From Candidatus Rifleibacteriota bacterium (lineage in GTDB: Bacteria > Muiribacteriota > Ozemobacteria > Ozemobacterales > Ozemobacteraceae), in the NCBI GenBank assembly GCA_012517355.1, contig JAAYVD010000098.1, positions 1 through 50,837 of the forward strand: 50,837 nucleotides of DNA, written 5' to 3'. The notes below the pieces were generated by a model that saw only the letters and a program-made list of their open reading frames with translations, was not told the DNA's origin and did no database searches. Within the stretch, counting starts at the first letter, position 1; each line of letters starts with the position of its first letter. The position numbers were made by a program, and so were the translations under genes. Positions 31,685 through 38,827 of the stretch are shown here, one piece after another.

Positions 31685-33718
31685 ATGATCTTCATCGTGA
31701 TCTCCGTCCTGGTCATCCTCGCCTTTCTGGGAACCACCCTCTACCGGAGCCTGCGGGAACGGGCGCACTTCGTCAGCGCCCACGTCATGACCAGCCTGCT
31801 GGACTTCGCCGCCATGGAGATGGCGGCCGTCATCTACGAGGACATCGGTCGGGAGATGGCGAGCGGTCCGGCCAGTGAGCTGTTCAAGGACGTCGTCGCC
31901 GCTCCGGTCACCGGGTTCCAGCCGATCGCGGTCACCGGCCGCGACGCGCGGTGGCTGGCGGCCTGCACCTTCCCTTCCCGGCCCGAATATGCCGGCTTCG
32001 GGTCGGCCGTCACCCTGACTTTCACTGACGCCGAGCCCCTGGCGGCCACCGCCACCTGGCGAGATCCGCGCGAAAAGCTGTGCGCGCTCGATCTGACCCT
32101 CGACCTGTCGCTGGGCCGGGCCCAGGTCACCCGGCGGGTGCGGCGGGTCTACCGGTACCGGAAACTGTGCAAGGTCGTGGCCTTCCACCTGCCCGTGGTC
32201 TCGCGGTTCACCCTCTTCCTGCGCGAGCCGCCGGCGACCGACGAGAAGGCCGAGGGGCTCAACTGCTTCCAGAACTCGATCGACGGGCGGGCCCTGCAGA
32301 CCACGAAGGTCCAGCCCCTGACCCTGTTCAACGCCGACCGCCCGGGGCAGTTCGACTTGTACAAATCGGGTCACATCTATCTGGGCGGGTCGCGCGAGAT
32401 CCAGCTGCACGCCACCTCGGGCGGCGATTCCCAGTACGGCGAACTCTTCCAGTTCTACAATGCCGGCACCCCGAGCCCCAATCCCCCGGTCTTCCTGGTC
32501 GAGAACCCGCCCGCCACCCGCGCCTTTTCCGGACAGTTCCCCATCAGCACCCACCCGCCGCTGTTCGGCAAGCTGCTCCTGCTCGGCACCTGGTTCGGGT
32601 TCTACCTGCTCGACAACGGCAACCCGGCCCAGGACATGAACTACAACAACACCCTCGAGCGGTATCTCGCCGGCACCGCCTGCCGCACCATGAAGTCCTC
32701 CTTCCTGCACCTGTTCGGAACCCTGGGCTATCCTACCCCCGCGCTGGTGGTGGGGAAGGTCAGGCGCGTATTCGCCCAGTACACCGCCCTGTGTTTCGAC
32801 ACCGACGGCGACAACAGTTCCGACGGGGTGCTGGCCAACCTGCGGTCGCCCGCCGCCCAGCAGACCTCCGGCGGCGCCGCTCCGACCTTCTGGGAGACGC
32901 TGAAACTCCCCGTCCGGATGGGGAAGAACCGCAAGACGGGCGAGGCCCTGAAGTTTCTCGAACTCGACATGCAGGGCGTGTTCGAAACCCGGCCGACCTA
33001 CCTCGACCATGCCAGCCGCCTGCTCATCGAGCCGGTCAACCGGGTCTACGACTACCTGTCCGACGATTCACGCAAATACCCGCCGAAGGAGCTGTTCAAG
33101 CCGAAATACGGCGAGTATGAACAGGACGGGGCCGCCTTCCGGATCACCCGGCAGACCGGCGACCGGCCGGTGCTGTTCGATGGCGATCTCGGAAAGGTCG
33201 ATTCGTCCGCCCTGGTGACCGACCGCCCGACGCTGGTGCTCGACAACGGCGACCAATTCCGCGACCGGTTCCTCGCCGGTCGCGATCTCGATCTGAAGGG
33301 CGGGTTCGTCTTCGTGCAGAAGGGGCCCCTCGAGGTGCCCGCCGGGACCACCGTCGTCAATCCCGGTCTCGTCGCGGTCCGCGGCGACATCCGGGTGCTG
33401 GGCGACATCAAGGACGGGGCACCCAAGCCCCAGGTGTCGCTCGTCTCGCTCGGCGGCGACGTCGTCCTCGACGGCACCAACCAGGAGGTGTTCGCCCACC
33501 TGGTCGCCCTCGACGGCACGGTGCGGCCAGCCAAGACCAACAACCGCGTGAAGATCCGGGGCGCCCTCGCCGTCAAGACCCTGGACCCCCTGGCCTGGGC
33601 CGCCGGCGGCGAGCTCACCTACGAGAGCCGCTTCGACCCGTCGCTCAGCGAAGAGGGCAGCTACGCCGTCCACTTCGCCGATTTCTACGACCGGTGGGAG
33701 GTCTCCCCGGGAAACTGA
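31685..33718 (+). CDS. PilX/GspK-like pseudopilus-associated exoprotein, locus 2
   Basis: About 677 residues, paralogous to the product of 2444-4669. The hydrophobic N-terminus (IMIFIVISVLVILAFLGTTL) follows PARRGG, again the basic-Gly-hydrophobic pattern of prepilin-type leaders. The rest is extracytoplasmic. Shared landmarks include VVSRFTLFLREPP, LHLFGTLGYPTPALVVG, RPVLFDGDLGKVDSSALV and the C-terminal beta-helix-like run GLVAVRGDIRVLGDIKDG with VSLVSLGGDVVLDG. If the leader includes RRGG, ATG 31685 is too late. The only other in-frame start is GTG 31469, right after the previous stop, which would make the tandem repeats A7/A8 encode a 70-residue leader. Confidence 0.7.
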   Translation: MIFIVISVLVILAFLGTTLYRSLRERAHFVSAHVMTSLLDFAAMEMAAVIYEDIGREMASGPASELFKDVVAAPVTGFQPIAVTGRDARWLAACTFPSRPEYAGFGSAVTLTFTDAEPLAATATWRDPREKLCALDLTLDLSLGRAQVTRRVRRVYRYRKLCKVVAFHLPVVSRFTLFLREPPATDEKAEGLNCFQNSIDGRALQTTKVQPLTLFNADRPGQFDLYKSGHIYLGGSREIQLHATSGGDSQYGELFQFYNAGTPSPNPPVFLVENPPATRAFSGQFPISTHPPLFGKLLLLGTWFGFYLLDNGNPAQDMNYNNTLERYLAGTACRTMKSSFLHLFGTLGYPTPALVVGKVRRVFAQYTALCFDTDGDNSSDGVLANLRSPAAQQTSGGAAPTFWETLKLPVRMGKNRKTGEALKFLELDMQGVFETRPTYLDHASRLLIEPVNRVYDYLSDDSRKYPPKELFKPKYGEYEQDGAAFRITRQTGDRPVLFDGDLGKVDSSALVTDRPTLVLDNGDQFRDRFLAGRDLDLKGGFVFVQKGPLEVPAGTTVVNPGLVAVRGDIRVLGDIKDGAPKPQVSLVSLGGDVVLDGTNQEVFAHLVALDGTVRPAKTNNRVKIRGALAVKTLDPLAWAAGGELTYESRFDPSLSEEGSYAVHFADFYDRWEVSPGN

Positions 33719-33998
33719 GAGAGCGGGGTTCCTTCATTCTCCGCCCAGCCACACCCGGAACCCGGTCTGGACGATCCCCCTCCTGAAAGCGGAAAGGGGG
33801 GGCAGGCAAAGCCGTTTCGCGGATCCCGTGGGCGTCCGCGCCGCCCTGTCCGAAGCCCACCGGATACTTGCTCGCAGCCCACCCCCGGTTCCCGTTGTCG
33901 GGCCTTGGGGATTCGTCTGGTCATTTCCCTCATCTGGATCGAACAGGTCCAGGAACCATTCCCAGCAACTTCCGGCCAGTCCGGTGTGGAAACTCCCG
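33719..33998. other. Convergent intergenic region of locus 2
   Basis: Lies between the converging plus and minus halves. Around 33780-33850 a stretch with CCGTTTCGCGG and GCGCCGCC faintly resembles family A but cannot be aligned with confidence. No terminator stands out. Confidence 0.35.
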
Positions 33999-35393
33999 TC
34001 AGGGAGCCTGGTCGAAGACCTCTCCCGGCGCGGGAAGGGTCGCGGAGCCGGTCACCGGCCCGGAAACAGGGTCCTCCGGCTGGCCGTCGGTGGCCGTGAC
34101 GGCTGGCGGCTGTGCCGGCGAAGCGGTGGCGGGTGGCCAGGAGGTGCCGGAGAGACCGACGGTTGCGTGGGAGGAGGGGGTTGCCGCCGCGTCGGCTGGC
34201 GCCGGGGAGCCGGGGGAAACGACACTCCCGGGAAGGGTGGCTGGTGCAGTGTTCGCCGCGGTGGCGGGGTCCGCGTTCAGGGCGGGGGGGGCGTGGTCCG
34301 CAGGGAGGATGGTCGGACTGGCCGTCTCGGGGGCAACCACCGTTTCCGAAGCGCGGGTCGGAAGGAGCGTGGCGGGTGCCGCGGCCGCGGGAGCGGCCAG
34401 CGCGGCGGCCTCCAGGCCGGCCAACCACCCGCCCAGGGCGGAAATGGCCTTCCCACCCGTCGGGGGAGGGGCGGCCACGATCCCGGGCGGCAGCGCCTGT
34501 GGGGGACGAACCCTTCCCGCCAGACCCCACTCCTGCTGCTTCAGGAGAATGGTGCCGGCGGCCCCCCGGAGGGAAAGGCCCCCGGCCTCCCCGTGGGCGA
34601 GGGTGTGGTCGGCGGCAACCCAGAGGGTGAACCCGGCGCGGTCGGGGGTGGTGACGGTTGCGGTGGGGGTTTCGACGCGCCAGCCGGGCGCGCCCGCGTC
34701 GATGGCCACCCGCAGGACCCCGGCGGCCAGCCGGACGACGCCGTTGCCCGCGAACGCGAGCCGGGAACCGGGGTCGACCTGGACCCGGCCGCCGGTGGGG
34801 GTCTCGACCGTGGCCGGTTCCAGGATCAGGTATTCCGCGTCGACGGTGAGCGGCTCGCCTGGCTTGACCAGCGCCTGGCCGGCCGTCAGGCGGGCGGCCC
34901 CCTGAGCCAGGACCGGCAACCCGTCCGTGCCGCCCGGGCGCGGCCCGGGCCCGGGAGGCAGTCTTCCCCGCCCCAGGAGCAGGATTCCGGCGACGAGCAG
35001 CAGGGAAAAGGCGAGGGCGGGACCCCGCCATCCGGAAAGGATGGACTCGAAGAGGTTCTCCCAGGGTGACGGTTGGCCGGGCCCGGCGGCCAGGGTGGGC
35101 GGTTCCGGCACCCGTGCCGGTCGGCGGGAAGGTCCGGCAGGGCCGGTGGCCGGCCGGGTGGCAGGGCGTGTCGCGGCGGTTTCGGCGGGGGCGGCGGCCG
35201 GGGCCGGGGCCGCGTCGGGGTCGAAATGGGCGTAGAACTCCCGCATCCGGAGGAGGCCGGCGTTGAGCTTTTCCCATTCGGCGCGGCAGGCGGGGCAGCC
35301 CTTGAGGTGGGCGGAGAGTTCGGCCCCTTCCTGGGGTGGAAGATCGCCGGAGGCGAGGTCGGCCAGGCGGGCCAGGACGCTGGGGCAATCCAT
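33999..35393 (-). CDS. Membrane anti-sigma factor with zinc finger and FecR-like domain
   Basis: 464 residues. The N-terminus has LSAHLKGCPACRAEWEKLNA, the HxxxCxxC zinc-binding anti-sigma motif (zf-HC2), in the cytoplasm. A Pro/Ala-rich linker leads to one membrane helix (GPALAFSLLLVAGILLLGRG, about residues 125-145). Outside is a FecR-like beta domain: ARLTAGQALVKPGEPLTVDA, then GGRVQVDPGSRLAFAGNGVV. The last ~150 residues are Ala/Pro/Thr-rich and probably unstructured. The ATG at the complement of 35391-35393 follows GAGGAGG. Its natural partner is the ECF sigma factor at 37780-38436, separated by three genes. Confidence 0.85.
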   Translation of the reverse strand: MDCPSVLARLADLASGDLPPQEGAELSAHLKGCPACRAEWEKLNAGLLRMREFYAHFDPDAAPAPAAAPAETAATRPATRPATGPAGPSRRPARVPEPPTLAAGPGQPSPWENLFESILSGWRGPALAFSLLLVAGILLLGRGRLPPGPGPRPGGTDGLPVLAQGAARLTAGQALVKPGEPLTVDAEYLILEPATVETPTGGRVQVDPGSRLAFAGNGVVRLAAGVLRVAIDAGAPGWRVETPTATVTTPDRAGFTLWVAADHTLAHGEAGGLSLRGAAGTILLKQQEWGLAGRVRPPQALPPGIVAAPPPTGGKAISALGGWLAGLEAAALAAPAAAAPATLLPTRASETVVAPETASPTILPADHAPPALNADPATAANTAPATLPGSVVSPGSPAPADAAATPSSHATVGLSGTSWPPATASPAQPPAVTATDGQPEDPVSGPVTGSATLPAPGEVFDQAP

Positions 35394-35485
35394 GGAAACT
35401 CCTCCTCTGGTCATCCGGGATCCGGGGCCGTGGAAACGGTGCGGCCCACCGCCCCCGGGCGGAGCGGTGGGCCGGTCAGCTTTGC

Positions 35486-36085
35486 CTACTCGGTGTCTGA
35501 GGCGACGTCAGCGGTCTCCGAGGCGACGGTTGCCGTATCCGAAGCCACCGCTGCGGTGTCGGAACCCACCGGGAACGGGCGTCCCCAGCCGAACGGGCCG
35601 GGGCCCCAGGGCCGTCCCCAGCCGCCGAAGGGCCGACCCCACCCGAAGAAGGGGGCCCGCCAGCCGCCGAAGGGCCCGCGCCAGCCGAAGGGGCCGGGGC
35701 CGCCCCAGAAGTGGAACCACGGGGGCATGAAGCGCCAGGGGTTGGGGGGCATGAACCGGGAGGAGACCTGCAGGAACATGCCGATCAGGATGCGGACGAT
35801 CGGGTCGCTGATGTCGATGGTGGTCGAGCCGACGGTCACCGAACTGCTGGCCGTTTCAGTGTCGCTGGCCACGGTGGCGGCGTCGGGGATCTCCTCCTCA
35901 TCCTCCTCGTCCTCGACGGCGACCGTCGCGGTGGTGCTGGCGGTGTCGGTGGCCAGCGTGGCGGTGTCGGAGGCCTCTTCCAGGACGTCGCCGGGGCTGG
36001 TGACCTCGGCGAAGGCGGCGGGCCCGGCCAGGACCAGGGCGAACAGGACCGTCAGAGCCATCGAAAACATCCGAAGCTGGTTCAT
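35486..36085 (-). CDS. Exported SDTA-repeat and Gly/Trp/Phe/Pro-rich protein
   Basis: 199 residues. Signal peptide MNQLRMFSMALTVLFALVLA ... AFAE. The mature protein has two Ser/Asp/Thr/Ala repeat tracts, EEASDTATLATDTASTTATV near the start and SDTAAVASDTATVASETADV at the end, built on an ~7-residue SDTATVA unit. Between them are an acidic run (EDEEDEEE), a hydrophobic patch (IVRILIGMFLQV) and a Gly/Trp/Phe/Pro/Arg tract repeating FGWGRPFGGWGRP. No family is recognised. The composition suggests a structural or surface protein. It lies 92 bp before the anti-sigma gene on the same strand, with its own AGGAGG. Repeats are visible at both DNA and protein level. Confidence 0.7.
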   Translation of the reverse strand: MNQLRMFSMALTVLFALVLAGPAAFAEVTSPGDVLEEASDTATLATDTASTTATVAVEDEEDEEEIPDAATVASDTETASSSVTVGSTTIDISDPIVRILIGMFLQVSSRFMPPNPWRFMPPWFHFWGGPGPFGWRGPFGGWRAPFFGWGRPFGGWGRPWGPGPFGWGRPFPVGSDTAAVASDTATVASETADVASDTE

Positions 36086-36422
36086 GGTCTTCCTCCTGTC
36101 GTGCATCTCGCGTTTTTTCACGGGTCACTGATGATGACGCAGGATTTTTCCTGTTGTGACAAAAAAAAGCCATGCTCCGCAAAAAGGCTTGCAAAGAGGC
36201 TTTGCCCCTTCCCCCCCCTTTTTTCCATTTCCCCGCCGCCCTCGAGGTTTCTGTCGAAATGCGGAAGTCTCCATCGATTCTGCCGCCGCCGATCGGGCCG
36301 GCGGCTCCCCACGCCCTTCCGCAGCCCTCTTCAAGGGTTCCGTCGAAAGGCAAAAGTCCCGGAACGATGTCCGACCGCCTACCCGTCATGCCCGGGCCGG
36401 GTCAGGCCGTTGTCCGGCCGGC
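36086..36422 (-). other. Intergenic region with homopolymer runs, 337 bp
   Basis: Unusually AT-containing for this window. It has A8 (around 36161), C9 and T6 runs (36210-36225) and a small CAGGA-TTTT-TCCTG hairpin (36141-36154). It could contain the terminator of the pseudopilin pair and the promoter of the SDTA-repeat gene, but I cannot place hexamers with confidence. Confidence 0.4.
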
Positions 36423-37019
36423 TCAGGAGCCGGGAATGCCCTTGTGGAACCAGGTTCTGCCCAGCCAGCGGTTGACGAAATGCGGGGAGATGATCGTCTG
36501 GAAATCGATCGCCGCGCTCTTGTCGCGGGCCTGGGCCATGTTGAAGGTCCGCACCTTGACCGGGAACTGGATCGAGTCGGGGATCGTGGCCCCGGCCGTG
36601 GCGAAGCGGGCCTCCACCTGGATGTCGAACTCCTGGCACCGGCTCCGGGCCAGCGAATTGGTGCGCACCCCGTCCTCGATGCGGCTCAGGTTCCCCGTGG
36701 CGGCATCGAACGCGTAGATCACGGCGATCTGGCGGTCCCATTTCCGGCGGGTGATGCGGAACCCCTCGGGGATGGCCTCGACGATCTTCGCCCAGTGGCC
36801 CAGGTCCCGCCCCGGGATGTCGGCCAGGCTCAGGTCCTCGCGCAGGAGGGTGACGATCTGCCAGCATTCGGTCACGCTTTCCGTGCGGTCGTCGACCTTG
36901 AGGTAGGACCGGAAGGAATGCTCGAAGAAGAAATACAGCACGCTGGCCACCACGACGAAGATGGTCATCACCACCAGGATCTCGACCAGGGAGAACCCGA
37001 CCGGCACGAGGTCGGCCAT
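36423..37019 (-). CDS. Pseudopilin, GspJ-like, locus 2 (leader from repeat A9)
   Basis: 198 residues. The leader MADLVPVG is followed by FSLVEILVVMTIFVVVASVL: cleavage after Gly, Phe +1, Glu +5. The soluble domain contains RRKWDRQIAVIYAFDAATGN, comparable to the strand pairs in the locus 1 GspJ-like protein, and ends with WLGRTWFHKGIPGS. The ATG at the complement of 37017-37019, the AAGGG before it and all leader residues lie within palindromic copy A9 (36997-37079). The Gly before the cleavage site is encoded by the element's outermost bases. It follows the other pseudopilin gene by 110 bp. Confidence 0.88.
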   Translation of the reverse strand: MADLVPVGFSLVEILVVMTIFVVVASVLYFFFEHSFRSYLKVDDRTESVTECWQIVTLLREDLSLADIPGRDLGHWAKIVEAIPEGFRITRRKWDRQIAVIYAFDAATGNLSRIEDGVRTNSLARSRCQEFDIQVEARFATAGATIPDSIQFPVKVRTFNMAQARDKSAAIDFQTIISPHFVNRWLGRTWFHKGIPGS

Positions 37020-37079
37020 ATCCCTTGGCCGGCACGGATGGCGGCGCGAAACGCGAGTTTCGCGCACCGCCAAGGGGCC
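36997..37079 (+). repeat. Family A palindromic element, copy A9 (supplies a prepilin leader)
   Basis: Forward on the plus strand, so the minus-strand gene reads it backwards. The large hairpin has a 9-bp perfect stem (GCGCGAAAC / GTTTCGCGC). Its left end forms the leader of the pseudopilin. Confidence 0.9.
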
Positions 37080-37129
37080 GTCCCTTCCCGGACCGGGGCT
37101 TGGGCGCGGGGACCGGCTCGGCAGGAGCA

Positions 37130-37756
37130 TCAGCGACCTCCCTGGTGGGTGACGAAGGTGAAACTCAGCTCGAGGTCGGCCCGGGGCTGGTCGAGGACGA
37201 TGACCCCGAGCCGGATCACCTTGCCGGGACGGTCGGGCAGGTCGCTGACCCGAAGGGTCCGGAAATACCCATCGGGGAGTGGGGAAAGGTCGATGCGGGT
37301 GTGGGGGTTGCCGGTGACGAGCGTGACGGGGCCGCTGCGGATACCGGTCAGGTCGTAATCGTCGGCGGGGATCTCGGCCACCGCCAGGCTCTGGAGCTGG
37401 GTGGCCATCTCGCTGATGGCGGAATGGACCACGGCCCGGGCATACAGCACCTTGGAATTCTCGATGGTGAACGAGAACATGTGCATGATGGGCAGAACCG
37501 TGGTGAGGAAGCAGGCGATCGCGATGAGGATCTCGATCAGGCCCATCCCGTGCCGGTCCGCGTCCGGCCGGGAGGCCGCGGGTGGCCGCCGGCCCGGCGG
37601 TTTTCCGCAGGGAACCCCGACGGTGGCCAGGCGTCTGACCGCCGCCCGGCAAGGTCTTCCCACGCCCCGGGTGACGGGCAGGGCGGTCTGGGCCCGGTGG
37701 CGGTCCGCCGCCTGGGCGGATGCTTCCCGCGCCTCCCGACGACTGGCTGTGGCCAT
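37130..37756 (-). CDS. Pseudopilin, GspI-like, locus 2 (start uncertain)
   Basis: The core is DRHG followed by MGLIEILIAIACFLTTVLPI: Met at +1, Glu at +5 and a hydrophobic helix, then FTIENSKVLYARAVVHSAIS, comparable to GspI/PilV proteins. Because Met +1 belongs to the mature protein, translation must begin upstream. The first in-frame ATG is at the complement of 37754-37756, 23 bp after the sigma factor stop, giving a ~70-residue basic leader. The alternative is that ATG 37546 is used and the protein is not cleaved in the normal way. About 208 residues in the long form and 138 in the short one. Probably co-transcribed with the sigma factor. Confidence 0.75.
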   Translation of the reverse strand: MATASRREAREASAQAADRHRAQTALPVTRGVGRPCRAAVRRLATVGVPCGKPPGRRPPAASRPDADRHGMGLIEILIAIACFLTTVLPIMHMFSFTIENSKVLYARAVVHSAISEMATQLQSLAVAEIPADDYDLTGIRSGPVTLVTGNPHTRIDLSPLPDGYFRTLRVSDLPDRPGKVIRLGVIVLDQPRADLELSFTFVTHQGGR

Positions 37757-37779
37757 GGGCGACCTTTCCCGGCCCCTCC

Positions 37780-38436
37780 CTACCGCGTGCATGAGCGCAT
37801 GAACTCGAGGCCGCGCGACACCCGCTTGCGGGCGGCGGTCTCGGTCACTTCGAGGATCGGGCAGATCTCGGCATACGGCAGGTTTTCGACGAACCGCAAC
37901 CAGATGAGGAGGCCGTCCACCGGGGGCAGGCGTTCCAGAAAACCAAGGATGGCCTTTTCGTCCCAGGAGGAGTCGGCAGGCAGCTGCAGTTCGGGCTGGG
38001 GGGGGGCCGGCAGGGGCGCATCGTCGGGGATGGATACCTCCTGGAGGCGTTGCCGACGGCCGTGGTCCACGCAGAGATGATAGGCGATCGAGAGGAGCCA
38101 TCCCTTGAGCCGCGCGGGCTGCTGCAGCCGGTCGAGCGATCGGAAGGCCTTCAGGAAGGTCTCCTGGCACAGGTCGTCCATCAGGGAGCGGTCGCGCAGG
38201 TAGTTCCAGATCGTGGTCTTGACCAGGCGCTCGTACTTCCTGACCAGCTGGTCGGCGGCCCGGGGGTCGCCCTGGCGATGGGCCACGACCAGGGCGGCGT
38301 CTTCCGGGCTTCCGGCCGGGGCGGGGCCACCCCGGACCGCTCTCGCGTCAGGGGCCGTCGGGGCGGGGGAAGGTTCGGTTCCCTCGTGGGCGAAGAGGGG
38401 GAAAAACAAGCGCCGGGTTCCTCCAGTTATGGCCAT
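37780..38436 (-). CDS. ECF-type RNA polymerase sigma factor
   Basis: 218 residues. Region 2 is seen in LVRKYERLVKTTIWNYLRDR, DDLCQETFLKAFRSLDRLQQ and LKGWLLSIAYHLCVDHGRR, which match -10 recognition and core binding. Region 4 is in LERLPPVDGLLIWLRFVENL followed by YAEICPILEVTETAARKRVSR, a helix-turn-helix for the -35. The ~70 residues before region 2 are longer than usual and Pro/Ala-rich. I chose ATG at the complement of 38434-38436; the ribosome binding site is weak. It heads a minus-strand run with two pseudopilins, and the zinc-finger/FecR anti-sigma follows further down, which suggests that the secretion locus is switched by an envelope signal. Confidence 0.88.
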   Translation of the reverse strand: MAITGGTRRLFFPLFAHEGTEPSPAPTAPDARAVRGGPAPAGSPEDAALVVAHRQGDPRAADQLVRKYERLVKTTIWNYLRDRSLMDDLCQETFLKAFRSLDRLQQPARLKGWLLSIAYHLCVDHGRRQRLQEVSIPDDAPLPAPPQPELQLPADSSWDEKAILGFLERLPPVDGLLIWLRFVENLPYAEICPILEVTETAARKRVSRGLEFMRSCTR

Positions 38437-38827
38437 GCCTGGAGAGTGTGGGGGGGAGACGGACAGGGGGCCTCCCCTCTCAGACCAGGGTACCGCATCG
38501 GATGCTATCGACCGGATCTTACCACATTCCCATCCCGTCCGGACAGGGGCCGCCACCTCACTCCAGGGCGAATGCCAACAGTGGGATCGCGGTCAGAGCG
38601 GGAGGAGCTTTGCTCCTCCAGACCACCTCGCCAGGGGCCACAGGCCCCTGGACCAACTTGTCTGCCTGCCGAACGCTCCTCGCTGGGCAGGCGGGCCGCC
38701 CTATCCGTGCGTCTCTGCTGACGATGCGGGTTTCAGTCTTGCGTTTGCCCGATACCCCGCCCGGAGCGGTCCGGACCCGTTCCGGCCCTGCCGATCGGGA
38801 GGCGGGCGGGAAGGGACCGTGCCGGGC
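38437..38827 (-). other. Intergenic region between prfC and the sigma gene, 391 bp
   Basis: Must contain the sigma factor promoter and the prfC terminator. The central third is repeat B3. I cannot assign a -35/-10 pair for an ECF promoter. Confidence 0.4.
38592..38696 (+). repeat. Family B hairpin repeat, copy B3
   Basis: Shares GGTCAGAGCGGGAGGAGC...GCTCCTCC, GACCACCTCGCCAGGGGCC and GGCCCCTGGACC with the other copies. It ends in a CTGCCTGCCGAACG...GGGCAGGCGGG hairpin of its own. Confidence 0.7.

Noticed and set aside
30134-33010. 958-codon minus-strand open frame
   Set aside because: Shadow of the EF-hand and second PilX/GspK-like genes. The long frame results from high GC and few stop codons.
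33780-33850. Possible degenerate family A copy in the locus 2 convergent gap
   Set aside because: Short matches only (CCGTTTCGCGG, GCGCCGCC), with no consistent stem order.
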